Positions 43,807 through 51,066 of a stretch of DNA of 51,066 bases are shown here, piece after piece. A program made the position numbers and the translations under genes. The notes under the pieces were generated by a model. It was given only the letters and a program-made list of their open reading frames with translations, was not told the DNA's origin and made no database searches. How positions within the stretch are numbered: position 1 is the stretch's first letter; every line of letters begins with the position of its first letter. Source of the DNA: Phycisphaerae bacterium (lineage in GTDB: Bacteria; Planctomycetota; Phycisphaerae; UBA1845; JAFGLZ01); contig JAFGLZ010000084.1 of NCBI GenBank assembly GCA_016927755.1, forward strand, positions 1 through 51,066, given 5' to 3'.

Positions 43807-45830
43807 CGAATAGCCGACCAGACAAGTCGATCGCTGCGCCCAGCCGACGACGTTTCTTGCTCTTCATCGGCACGATCTTCCTACTCGCCCTCTCCGTCAG
43901 GCTGAGCGTGTTCCTCGAGGTCAGGAACAATCCGCTCTACGCCTTCCTCACTCTCGACGAACGCGGCAATCACGAGTTTGCCCGGGCGATTCTCGATGGT
44001 CGCGTCCCCACCGCCAGCTACTACAAGGCCCCCCTCTACACCTACTTCCTGGCGGGCGCATATGCGATCCTGGGTGAGCGCCCCACTTCCGCCAGGCTCG
44101 TGCAGTGCATACTCGCGGCCCTGTCCCCCGTGCTCACGGCCCTGATCGCACGGCGTCTGTTCGGCCCGGCGGTTGGCTGGATCGCCGGAATCTGGGCCGC
44201 CGTCTTCTGGACCTTCGTCTTCTTCTCCAGCGAACTGCTCGATACCGCCCTCGCCTGTGTGTTCTACCTGTTGCTGGCCTGCATCCTCGTCGCATGGGAC
44301 GATCGGCGATGGGCCAAGTGGCCCGTCGCCGGAGCGGTGCTGGGCCTTGGTGCCGTCACTCGTCCGAACATCCTCGCCTTCGCGCCCGTACTCGCCTTCA
44401 CGGTCCTCGTCGTCGCATCTCGCCCAGACCGCCACGACCTCCACCCCCCGGACCGATCTCGACGCAGACCTCTCATCCGCGCACTGACCTATGCCGTCCT
44501 GCTGACGTTCGGCTGCTGCCTGACCGTCCTGCCGGTCACACTCCGAAACCGCATCGTCGGTGGGGAATGGGTGCTGCTGGGTGCCTACGGAGGGCTGAAC
44601 GTTCACGTGGCCAACAACCCCGACTCCGACAGCAAGGACGGCCCCCTCCTCGTGGATGAAAGCGTCTTCCTGGAAACCACCACCTGGGACCCCAACGAGC
44701 CCTGGGCGGACTGCTGCCTCAACTTCAAGAACGCCTACCGTTACGCCGAGGCAAAGCTGGGCCGCCCACCCAAACGCGGCGAGTTCGGCGAGATCCTCTC
44801 CAACGAAGGCTTCCGGTACATCCGAGAGCATCCCACGTGGTTCGCCACCCACGCCCTGCGCAGATTCTGCTGGCTATTCAATGCCTACGAGTTCCCCAGC
44901 AACAAGGATCTCTACCACTTCCTGAGATTCTCGCGAGTCCTTACCGTGCTCTCATACTTCCACTACGGCTGGCTGGCGCCCCTCGCTTTGGTCGGTCTCG
45001 GCCTGGCCGTCACGAACCGATCTGTCTGGTCCCCCGGACTCGCCTACCTGGTCGCGATGCTCGCCGCCCTCGCCCTACCGGCGGTCCTCTTCATTATCAA
45101 CAGCCGGTTCCGGCTCCCCATGGTCCACCTGCTAGTCATCTTCGCCGCCTACGGCCTCGTCGAGCTAGTCCGGATGTTCCGCGAACGGACCTCCCGCCGA
45201 AGGCTCCTCGTCGCCTCCGTCGCTCTGGCGATCCTCGCCGCGTTCTGCAACCTGGACCTGTTCCACTATCGAAAGGAGCATCAACCCTATCTTCGGTTCG
45301 CCTATGCCGTGGCATGCCTGAAGGCCGAAAGAGATGATCTGCTCGCCAGCGCTGTCGCGGATTTCGAGCGGGACCTCGACGCGGACCTCGCCGAACTCAC
45401 CCGCCAGGGCCGCAGGAGCAATACGACCCTCCTGCTCGATCACTGCACGCCCATGCGGCTGCTGCTGCACTACTACTCGAAGAAGGGCAATCGCGAAAAA
45501 GCCCTCCAGGCCGCCAAACACATGCTCGATCGTGGTGAGGTCGACGGTTTCCTGGCCGTCCAAGTCTTCGATCTATGCGACGCCGTCGGCGACAAGGAGC
45601 GATCCGCCGCCGCACTCAGCATTCTCCAGCGCGACGCCCACGCCCTGCCCCAGGATCTCGTCGCTGAACGACTCTCCCGGTATGGCCTGCGATGGTCGGA
45701 TGCCGCCTCCCTCGATCAAGCACGCAAGATCTATGACCACCTCTCCCGCATGCACCCCGGCAACGCGGAGTACCACCGCCGAGTCGAGGAGATTCGCCGG
45801 GCCTCCGCCGCCCTCCCCAGGAGCCCCTGA
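43803..45830 (+). CDS. GT-C-type membrane glycosyltransferase, tandem paralogue (second copy)
   Basis: The protein is 675 aa. The start is a TTG at 43803 in a TTGA overlap with the previous stop. It repeats the plan of the first copy: LTLDERGNHEFARAI in the first loop (Asp-Glu acidic pair), YYKAPLYTYFLAGAYAILG, FWTFVFFSSELLDTALACV (the first copy has a matching FWTFVFFSTELLD), GGEWVLLGAYGGLNVHVANN and WLFNAYEFPSNKDLYHF. About ten membrane helices are followed by TPR-like helices (MRLLLHYYSKKGNREKALQA). The shared loops show tandem duplication, but the rest has diverged widely, so the two could act on successive steps or as a heterodimer. It ends the operon and converges with the cyclophilin gene 11 nt away. 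Confidence 0.9.
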   Translation: MTNSRPDKSIAAPSRRRFLLFIGTIFLLALSVRLSVFLEVRNNPLYAFLTLDERGNHEFARAILDGRVPTASYYKAPLYTYFLAGAYAILGERPTSARLVQCILAALSPVLTALIARRLFGPAVGWIAGIWAAVFWTFVFFSSELLDTALACVFYLLLACILVAWDDRRWAKWPVAGAVLGLGAVTRPNILAFAPVLAFTVLVVASRPDRHDLHPPDRSRRRPLIRALTYAVLLTFGCCLTVLPVTLRNRIVGGEWVLLGAYGGLNVHVANNPDSDSKDGPLLVDESVFLETTTWDPNEPWADCCLNFKNAYRYAEAKLGRPPKRGEFGEILSNEGFRYIREHPTWFATHALRRFCWLFNAYEFPSNKDLYHFLRFSRVLTVLSYFHYGWLAPLALVGLGLAVTNRSVWSPGLAYLVAMLAALALPAVLFIINSRFRLPMVHLLVIFAAYGLVELVRMFRERTSRRRLLVASVALAILAAFCNLDLFHYRKEHQPYLRFAYAVACLKAERDDLLASAVADFERDLDADLAELTRQGRRSNTTLLLDHCTPMRLLLHYYSKKGNREKALQAAKHMLDRGEVDGFLAVQVFDLCDAVGDKERSAAALSILQRDAHALPQDLVAERLSRYGLRWSDAASLDQARKIYDHLSRMHPGNAEYHRRVEEIRRASAALPRSP

Positions 45831-45841
45831 GCCCTGCATGA

Positions 45842-46345
45842 CTACGCTCTACGCACCGATTGGATGATCACGTCCTCCACGGGCACGTCGTCGAACGGCC
45901 GCTTCGTCGTCGTGGGCACGTCCCGGATCGTCTCGACGACGTCCATCCCCTCGACCACCTTGCCGAATGCGCAGTAGCCCCAGCCGTCCTGGCCCGGGTG
46001 ATCGAGAAAATCGTTGTCCTTGACGTTGATGAAGAACTGGCTCGTCGCCGAATGGGGATCGCCCGTGCGAGCCATGGCGATCGTCCCGGTCTTGTTCTTG
46101 AGCCCGCTCTTCGCCTCGTTCTGGATGGGCGGACGCCCCCGCTTCTGGCCCATCCCGGGCTCCAACCCGCCCCCCTGAATCATGAAGCTCGCGATCACGC
46201 GATGGAAGATCGTCCCGTCATAGAAGCCGTCGTCCACGTACTGCAGGAAGTTCTCCACCGTGATCGGCGCGCTTTCCTGGTCCAGCTCGATCGTGATCGA
46301 GCCCAGCGTCGTTTCCATCAGAACGCGAGGATTCGCCTCGGCCAT
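45842..46345 (-). CDS. Cyclophilin-type peptidyl-prolyl isomerase (cytoplasmic)
   Basis: The protein is 167 aa. AGGGAGAAGG precedes ATG 46345. It is a single cyclophilin domain without a signal peptide: [39 protein letters not shown] with the catalytic Arg of [22 protein letters not shown] and [14 protein letters not shown]. It has the size and motifs of bacterial PpiB-type enzymes, which speed cis-trans isomerisation of Xaa-Pro bonds. It lies 64 nt downstream of a closely related gene for a lipoprotein cyclophilin, so the pair looks like a tandem duplication serving two compartments. Confidence 0.96.
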   Translation of the reverse strand: MAEANPRVLMETTLGSITIELDQESAPITVENFLQYVDDGFYDGTIFHRVIASFMIQGGGLEPGMGQKRGRPPIQNEAKSGLKNKTGTIAMARTGDPHSATSQFFINVKDNDFLDHPGQDGWGYCAFGKVVEGMDVVETIRDVPTTTKRPFDDVPVEDVIIQSVRRA

Positions 46346-46409
46346 GACCTTCTCCCTGTCTCGCTATGCCGGGCAACCCCCGTCGAAGCCGCCGGGCGGT
46401 TCGCTCAGG

Positions 46410-47045
46410 CTACTTCTTCCGCTTCATTGACTTGATGATGACGTCCTCGACCGGAACGTTCTCGTGAGGCCCTTTCCTCGTCGTGGAAACCGACTTGATC
46501 TTGTCCACCACGTCCATCCCCGAAACCACCTTGCCGAACACGCAATACCCCCACCCACTGGGACCCGGCCCCGGATGATCGAGGCCCGCGTTATCCACCA
46601 CATTGATGAAGAATTGCGCCGTGGCCGAATGGGGGTCTCCCGTCCTGGCCATCGCGATGGAGCCGCGAACGTTCTTCAAACCGTTGGTCGCCTCGTTCTT
46701 GATGGGACTGCGCGTCGATTTCTGTCCCATCCCCGGCTCGAACCCCCCGCCCTGAATCATGAAGTTCGGCATGACCCTGTGAAATATCGTCCCGGCGTAG
46801 AAGCCGTCGTCCACGTACTTCAGGAAGTTCTCGACCGTGATCGGTGCGTGCTCCGGATCAAGCTCCAACACCACCGTTCCCATCGACGTCTCCATCTCGA
46901 CGACCGGCTTGCCCGATGCCCCACTCGTCGCCGCCTTAACCGAGGAGCCACTCGTCCCCGCTCCCGAACCCTTGCTGTCCGAATCACTGCATCCGGAAAG
47001 CAGCAATGCCCAACACGTCGCCACCCACGCCGTCTTTCGCATCAT
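46410..47045 (-). CDS. Cyclophilin-type peptidyl-prolyl isomerase lipoprotein
   Basis: The protein is 211 aa from ATG 47045 (a second ATG follows), with GGAGA about 8 nt upstream; the open frame to 47126 is too far upstream and lacks a signal. The lipoprotein signal ends in LLLSGC. A Ser/Gly-rich linker of about 30 residues leads to the cyclophilin domain: [57 protein letters not shown] and [14 protein letters not shown]. It is very similar to the cytoplasmic enzyme encoded next (45842) and should act on exported proteins. It follows an SGNH hydrolase gene by 77 nt. Confidence 0.95.
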   Translation of the reverse strand: MMRKTAWVATCWALLLSGCSDSDSKGSGAGTSGSSVKAATSGASGKPVVEMETSMGTVVLELDPEHAPITVENFLKYVDDGFYAGTIFHRVMPNFMIQGGGFEPGMGQKSTRSPIKNEATNGLKNVRGSIAMARTGDPHSATAQFFINVVDNAGLDHPGPGPSGWGYCVFGKVVSGMDVVDKIKSVSTTRKGPHENVPVEDVIIKSMKRKK

Positions 47046-47122
47046 GATCACTGTCTCCACCACAACCCGTTTCCGCGGACACTCTATCACGCCGCGACCC
47101 TCCGGGTCCAACGCCTCCCGGA

Positions 47123-48448
47123 TCAATCGACCAGATCACCGATCAGCATCACCCCGGACACGCGAAGACACGTGCCATCGTACTGCTTAGGATCGAAGCC
47201 CTTGTTGTTCTTGACCCGGTTCACCACCGAACTGCGATCCGGCTGCTCCGGATGAATCTCGATCTTCACCGAGTGCATGCCGTCCGACAGCCCCGCGGCG
47301 ATGGGCAACGTCGCGATCCGATGATACGTGCAGTAGTGGTCGAACCGCGGAATCGGCTTGGCGACCTGGCCGTCCACCGTCCGGATCACCTGCGCCCCGT
47401 CAGGCCCGACAAGGTCATAGAGCTTCACGAGCGTTCCCTTGAACTTGAACTGGATCGTCTCCCCGGGCCGCGTGGCCTCCCACATCTCCGGCATGCGACT
47501 GTGGAACCGCTTGGCCAAGCCCTTGCTCGGATCCATCTTCCGCCAACCCGGACTCAGCATTCGTTTGTCGAGCCGTAGGAGCTTGGCCTGTTCCCAGTTG
47601 TCGGGGATGAACGGGGCCTTCAACTCGTGCCGCCCCGGCCTGATGTCCTTCGCCATCTCCCCGATGGCCCCGGCGATCACCTCGCGGTACACCTCGTGCC
47701 CGGCGTCCAGGGGATGCACCCCGTCGTTCGAGAACAAGATGACGCCCTTGTCGGCCGGAGGCTTCTTGCCGTCCTTCGTGTCGAACTGCAGCTTGCCCTC
47801 CCTGGCCAATCGAGCGATCCGAAGGGCCATGTTGATCGACGGGATGCCGTAGTGATCCGCTATTGCCTCGTCGGACGACATGCTCCGAGTGCAGAGCCCC
47901 CGATCCAGATCATTCTGAAACCCGACGGCGAACGTGTAGACAAAGCAGATGTCCGTGTTGGGATCTTGCCGCCATGTCTGCCGGACGATCCCCTCCATCC
48001 CGCGCCAGATGTTCTCCGACGCCGCCCCACCGTCGTTCACGGCAAACTCCACGAACAGCAGGTCCGGTCGGTGATCCAGGACGTCCTGCTTGAGCCGGAA
48101 GACCCCCAAGTCGGAGCCGGTTCCCCCGATGGCAGCGTTGATCTCGCTAACCTTGGCCTTGGGGAAGGTCTTGCGGAACCACTCGAGCGTCATCGGCCGC
48201 CAGCCGTTCTGAGCCGTGATGCTCCCGCCGAGATACGCGATCCGCGCCTCCTTGCCGCCCTCCAGCTTAGCCAGGACGTTGCCCAAGCCCCCTCGCGCCC
48301 GAAACGGTTTGGCCTCAACCTGCTTATACTCGGGTCGAGCGGCCAGCCCCTCCTTCGCAGCCTCGGCGGCTCCCGACCCCGAACCTGCCATCAAGACCGC
48401 AACCGGCCCCAATAACGCCACCAGCCACTTCCTACTGCCTCGAGCCAT
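47123..48448 (-). CDS. Secreted SGNH/GDSL hydrolase with C-terminal beta domain
   Basis: The protein is 441 aa. CGGGAGA precedes ATG 48448, and the signal peptide is [22 protein letters not shown] followed by Ala/Gly residues. The SGNH motifs are complete: [14 protein letters not shown] with Ser76, [12 protein letters not shown] (Gly), [10 protein letters not shown] (Asn) and [13 protein letters not shown] (Asp and His). Residues about 285-440 are beta-rich ([33 protein letters not shown]), probably a carbohydrate-binding or ancillary sandwich. Similar proteins in planctomycetes are putative carbohydrate esterases. Unlike the SGNH protein at 23710, the catalytic Asp is present here. It begins the minus-strand unit ending with the two cyclophilins. 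Confidence 0.9.
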   Translation of the reverse strand: MARGSRKWLVALLGPVAVLMAGSGSGAAEAAKEGLAARPEYKQVEAKPFRARGGLGNVLAKLEGGKEARIAYLGGSITAQNGWRPMTLEWFRKTFPKAKVSEINAAIGGTGSDLGVFRLKQDVLDHRPDLLFVEFAVNDGGAASENIWRGMEGIVRQTWRQDPNTDICFVYTFAVGFQNDLDRGLCTRSMSSDEAIADHYGIPSINMALRIARLAREGKLQFDTKDGKKPPADKGVILFSNDGVHPLDAGHEVYREVIAGAIGEMAKDIRPGRHELKAPFIPDNWEQAKLLRLDKRMLSPGWRKMDPSKGLAKRFHSRMPEMWEATRPGETIQFKFKGTLVKLYDLVGPDGAQVIRTVDGQVAKPIPRFDHYCTYHRIATLPIAAGLSDGMHSVKIEIHPEQPDRSSVVNRVKNNKGFDPKQYDGTCLRVSGVMLIGDLVD

Positions 48449-48732
48449 CCGCTAATCTCCCGTTTCTCTGGCGCCCGGCCCGGCCGACGCGCCACCGCCA
48501 GATGTCGATTCCCGATGGGAAGAGAGCTTTATCCACGTCATCGCCCCACAAGTCAAGCAATTGACACCGCCCGAGGGCATCTAAGCGGGTAAGAGCGCCC
48601 GTGACCAGGTCTGGGGCCGAAGGGATTCAGAACCCTCCCAACCTGAATGTCCTATAATGACTATGATGACGCCGGCAGGCCGAAGAGTGTCGATTCCGGG
48701 CAGCGCCCGCACGATGTGGAGGTCGCCACAGG

Positions 48733-50148
48733 ATGTCCATCGCGACTAAACCCAGAACGCTAAGCGAATTACGCAAGAACGACTGGACGTCGAGAACCGT
48801 CAAGCAGGAGATCCACGACAACTTCCTGCGAATGCTGCAGGCCGGCGAGGAGCTCTTCCCGGGCATCATCGGCTATGACGACACCGTCATCCCAGAGGTC
48901 AACATCGCCCTGCTCGCCAAGCACGACATGCTCTTCCTCGGCGAGAAGGGACAGGCAAAGAGCAGGCTCATGCGGCTCTTGGTCCGATTCCTGGACGACG
49001 AGCTGCCGTATCTCGACATCCCAGGCTGCCCCGTTCACGAAGACCCCTACCGCCCCATCACCGCAGAGGGACGTCGGCTTGTCGACGAACGATCCGAGGA
49101 TCAGATCCCTATCGCCTGGTGGCCCCGAGCCGATCGCTACGCCGAACGGCTCAGCCCCGGAACCAAGTTCGCCGACATCATCGGAGAGATCGACCCCGCC
49201 AAGCTCGCCGCTGGTACGAGCATGTCGGCCGAGGAGGCCCTCCACTTCGGCCTCATCCCCCGGATGCACCGTGGGATCTTCGCCATGAACGAGCTGCCCG
49301 AGCTCGACGAGCTCGTCCAGGTCGGCCTCTTCAACATCCTGGAGGAACGCGACGTCCAAATCCGCGGGTATCCGATCCGATTCGACATCGACGTCCTCAT
49401 CCTCTTCTCGGCCAACCCCGCCACCTACAACCGAAGCGGCAAGGTCATCCCGCAGCTAAAGGACCGAATCGGAACAATCGTACAGACGCATTACCCGCGA
49501 ACTCGCGAGCTCGGAATCGAAATCACCCGACAGGAAGCCGGCATCTCGCTGAACGGCGAGTGGCCTGTGGTCGTGCCGCCCTTCATGAACGAGATCGTCG
49601 AACAGATGAGCATCTGCGCCCGCAAGAGCAAGTACGTCGACCAGCAGTCAGGCGTCAGCGCCCGAATCAGCATCGCCAACTACAGAACCATGATCGCCAG
49701 CGCCAGACAGCGGGCGGTCCGCCTCGGCGAGAACCCCGCCGTGCCGAGAATCACCGATCTCGCCCACTGCCATGCGTCGTCCATGGGCAAGATGGAGCTC
49801 GACATGATGGGCAGCCATCAGATGTCCGAGCGGCAGGTCCTCGATGCGATCCAGGCCGAGGCCATCAAGACCGTGTTCGACGAATACGTCGACAAGCACG
49901 GGTTCGGCGAAATCGCCGAGATCTTCGGACAGGGCGTCAAGATCGAGGTAGGCGACATGCTCCCCTCCAACCACTATGCAGAGCGGCTCAAGCGAGTGCC
50001 ACCTGTGTGGACCAAGGCCTTCGAGGTGAACCCCGCCCAGGACGCTGCGGTGCGAGCCTCGTGCGTGGAATTCGTCCTCGCGGGATTGTACGTCACCGAT
50101 CGCATCTCTCGATCCCAGCACCACGGCAGGGTCACGTATGAGACGTAG
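48733..50148 (+). CDS. MoxR/Mg-chelatase-like AAA+ ATPase
   Basis: The protein is 471 aa. GGAGGT lies 10 nt before ATG 48733. The AAA+ core is clear: [13 protein letters not shown], a Walker A at 70-77 (GxxGxxKS), the chelatase-like GEIDP, the Walker B region [14 protein letters not shown] at 181-194, and sensor 1 in [11 protein letters not shown]. It has the architecture of the mycobacterial Rv0958-type magnesium-chelatase-like proteins, which are always paired with a VWA-domain partner. The next gene overlaps its end by 11 nt and fits that partner. Such pairs act as chaperone-like machines for metal insertion or complex assembly; the client here is unknown. A TATAAT box at 48653 could be part of its promoter, but no good -35 is seen. 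Confidence 0.92.
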   Translation: MSIATKPRTLSELRKNDWTSRTVKQEIHDNFLRMLQAGEELFPGIIGYDDTVIPEVNIALLAKHDMLFLGEKGQAKSRLMRLLVRFLDDELPYLDIPGCPVHEDPYRPITAEGRRLVDERSEDQIPIAWWPRADRYAERLSPGTKFADIIGEIDPAKLAAGTSMSAEEALHFGLIPRMHRGIFAMNELPELDELVQVGLFNILEERDVQIRGYPIRFDIDVLILFSANPATYNRSGKVIPQLKDRIGTIVQTHYPRTRELGIEITRQEAGISLNGEWPVVVPPFMNEIVEQMSICARKSKYVDQQSGVSARISIANYRTMIASARQRAVRLGENPAVPRITDLAHCHASSMGKMELDMMGSHQMSERQVLDAIQAEAIKTVFDEYVDKHGFGEIAEIFGQGVKIEVGDMLPSNHYAERLKRVPPVWTKAFEVNPAQDAAVRASCVEFVLAGLYVTDRISRSQHHGRVTYET

Positions 50149-51066
50149 CCCGGAACATCGCAAGCCGCCCGGACACCGACTCGGTGGGATCATCCACACC
50201 TACCAGAAGTTCGACCCAAAGAGCTTCCCCAGCCCCACCGCGCCGCCGCCGGACATGGTCTCCCCCGCGTTCGAGCACATGATGTTCTACGGCAGCCTGC
50301 GGCACCTCACCGAGGAGGAGTTGGCCCGCGCGGTCAAGATCGACCCGAGCCAGATCGCCGGGTTCGGCCCAAGCCTCGACGCCCTGCGGGCCATGCTCCT
50401 GGAGCGTAAGCGTAAGATCCTCGAAACGTACGAGACCGACGCCGTCCAGGACGAAGCGAGGCGGCAGTTCGCCGACCTCGCCAGGCAGACCGACCCCCCA
50501 AAAAAGGAAGCCAGACGTTTCTACCAGGCCGTTCGCCAGGAGCAGCTCCGCGACCTGGAGGGCATCTGGTACCACTCAAAAGACCAGCGATCCCCCTTCG
50601 CCCGACAGCTCGTCCAGATCTTGGACGCCCTCGCCGAGAAGTACCAAATCGACGAGCTCGCCGCCAAGTACGCCTTCACCGGCCGAACCCGCCTGAACAT
50701 CCCCGAGGCCCTGGCGGTCAAGCAAGAGCTGGAAACGATCGATCGTCTCCTAGAACAGATCGAGGAGGCCGCCGAGACCGGACAGATCGGCGTCATCGAC
50801 ATCGAGGAGCTGTCCGAGTTTGCCGAACCCGGCGACGTCGAGAAGCTCAGCGCCCTACAGCAATACATCCAGGACTACATCCGCGAGATGGCCGAACGCC
50901 AGGGCCTGGAGAAGACCGACACCGGATATCACCTCACACCCAAGGCCTACCGCCTCTTTCAGTCGCGTCTGCTCGACGAGATCTTCAGCGACCTCCACGC
51001 CGCTCGTTCCGGTCGCCACCAGGGACCCATCGTCGGAGAGGGCGCCATCGAGATGCAGCGAACCAA
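50138..51066 (+). CDS. Partner of the MoxR-like ATPase, N-terminal part of a likely VWA-domain protein (3' end outside window)
   Basis: A frame opens at ATG 50138, inside the last codons of the ATPase gene, and stays open to the window end (309 codons). The start codons are covered by the upstream gene's 3' end. The visible part is helical and charged: [55 protein letters not shown] and [18 protein letters not shown]. Late in the frame [20 protein letters not shown] resembles the LSPKAMRRLG segment that precedes the VWA domain in Rv0959-type proteins. The VWA domain itself (a MIDAS DxSxS) should lie just beyond 51066. I infer a chelatase ChlD-like partner working with the ATPase. Confidence 0.82.
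   Translation, partial: MRRSPEHRKPPGHRLGGIIHTYQKFDPKSFPSPTAPPPDMVSPAFEHMMFYGSLRHLTEEELARAVKIDPSQIAGFGPSLDALRAMLLERKRKILETYETDAVQDEARRQFADLARQTDPPKKEARRFYQAVRQEQLRDLEGIWYHSKDQRSPFARQLVQILDALAEKYQIDELAAKYAFTGRTRLNIPEALAVKQELETIDRLLEQIEEAAETGQIGVIDIEELSEFAEPGDVEKLSALQQYIQDYIREMAERQGLEKTDTGYHLTPKAYRLFQSRLLDEIFSDLHAARSGRHQGPIVGEGAIEMQRT

Noticed and set aside
48653..48658. TATAAT as a full promoter for the MoxR-like gene
   Set aside because: No acceptable -35 box at 16-18 nt; mentioned only as a possible -10.
1..51066. tRNA genes, CRISPR arrays, insertion sequences or prophage
   Set aside because: None was seen: no transposase or integrase motifs, no regularly spaced repeats and no cloverleaf-like T-arm sequence in the gaps examined by eye.

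Overview
The window is about 51 kb of high-GC DNA with dense, mostly short-spaced bacterial genes. Gene content points to Planctomycetota, probably Phycisphaerae or a relative. The evidence is a prepilin-like protein with the FTLIELLVVVAIIALLIAIL start and LLPSLSKAR end, NPCBM carbohydrate-binding domains, SUMF1-like lipoproteins, Gfo/Idh/MocA oxidoreductases, TMTC-like TPR membrane proteins and many secreted glycoside hydrolases of unusual families. This assignment is an inference from families, not from a marker gene. I see no tRNA, rRNA, CRISPR array, transposase, integrase or phage gene.

Layout. 1-852 is the end of a chemotaxis receptor, followed by a strong hairpin. 1092-12590 is a carbohydrate block: two related secreted six-hairpin glycosidase-like proteins, an orphan TIM-barrel protein and an NPCBM-GH36 alpha-galactosidase. 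12738-17409 is a compact operon of a secreted protein of unknown function, a SUMF1-like lipoprotein, a TolB-like beta-propeller and a second SUMF1-like lipoprotein. 17440-19893 holds two genes transcribed divergently from good sigma-70-type promoters: a TrkA-N membrane protein without a potassium selectivity filter, and a prepilin-like protein. 19945-29568 is all on the minus strand: a coiled-coil lipoprotein, a TMTC-like TPR membrane protein, an SGNH hydrolase, a propeller-CBM-GH9 fusion and a Tat-exported aldo/keto reductase.

29805-39920 continues the carbohydrate theme. It has a clan-GH-D-like protein (+), then a minus-strand series: Gfo/Idh oxidoreductase, NPP-type phosphodiesterase lipoprotein, GH113-like mannanase, MDR dehydrogenase and GH10-like protein, ending upstream with a DUF1841 protein. 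The first three of these share start/stop overlaps. 40115-45830 is a separate transcription unit: a consensus promoter, a roughly 240-nt structured leader, a B12-binding-type radical SAM enzyme and two tandem paralogous GT-C glycosyltransferases, all translationally coupled. 45842-48448 (minus) has two cyclophilins, one cytoplasmic and one a lipoprotein, and an SGNH hydrolase. 48733 to the end (+) is a MoxR/Mg-chelatase-like AAA ATPase overlapping the start of its VWA-type partner, which runs off the window.

Together the genes suggest a heterotroph that degrades plant or microbial polysaccharides (galactosides, beta-glucans, mannans) outside the cytoplasm and oxidises the released sugars through Gfo/Idh, MDR and AKR enzymes. 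No sugar transporter, SusC/D pair or dedicated regulator lies beside the hydrolases. The parts most likely to be new are the SUMF1-propeller-SUMF1 operon, the radical SAM/twin GT-C operon with its structured leader, the filter-less TrkA-N membrane protein and several orphan glycosidase-like proteins.
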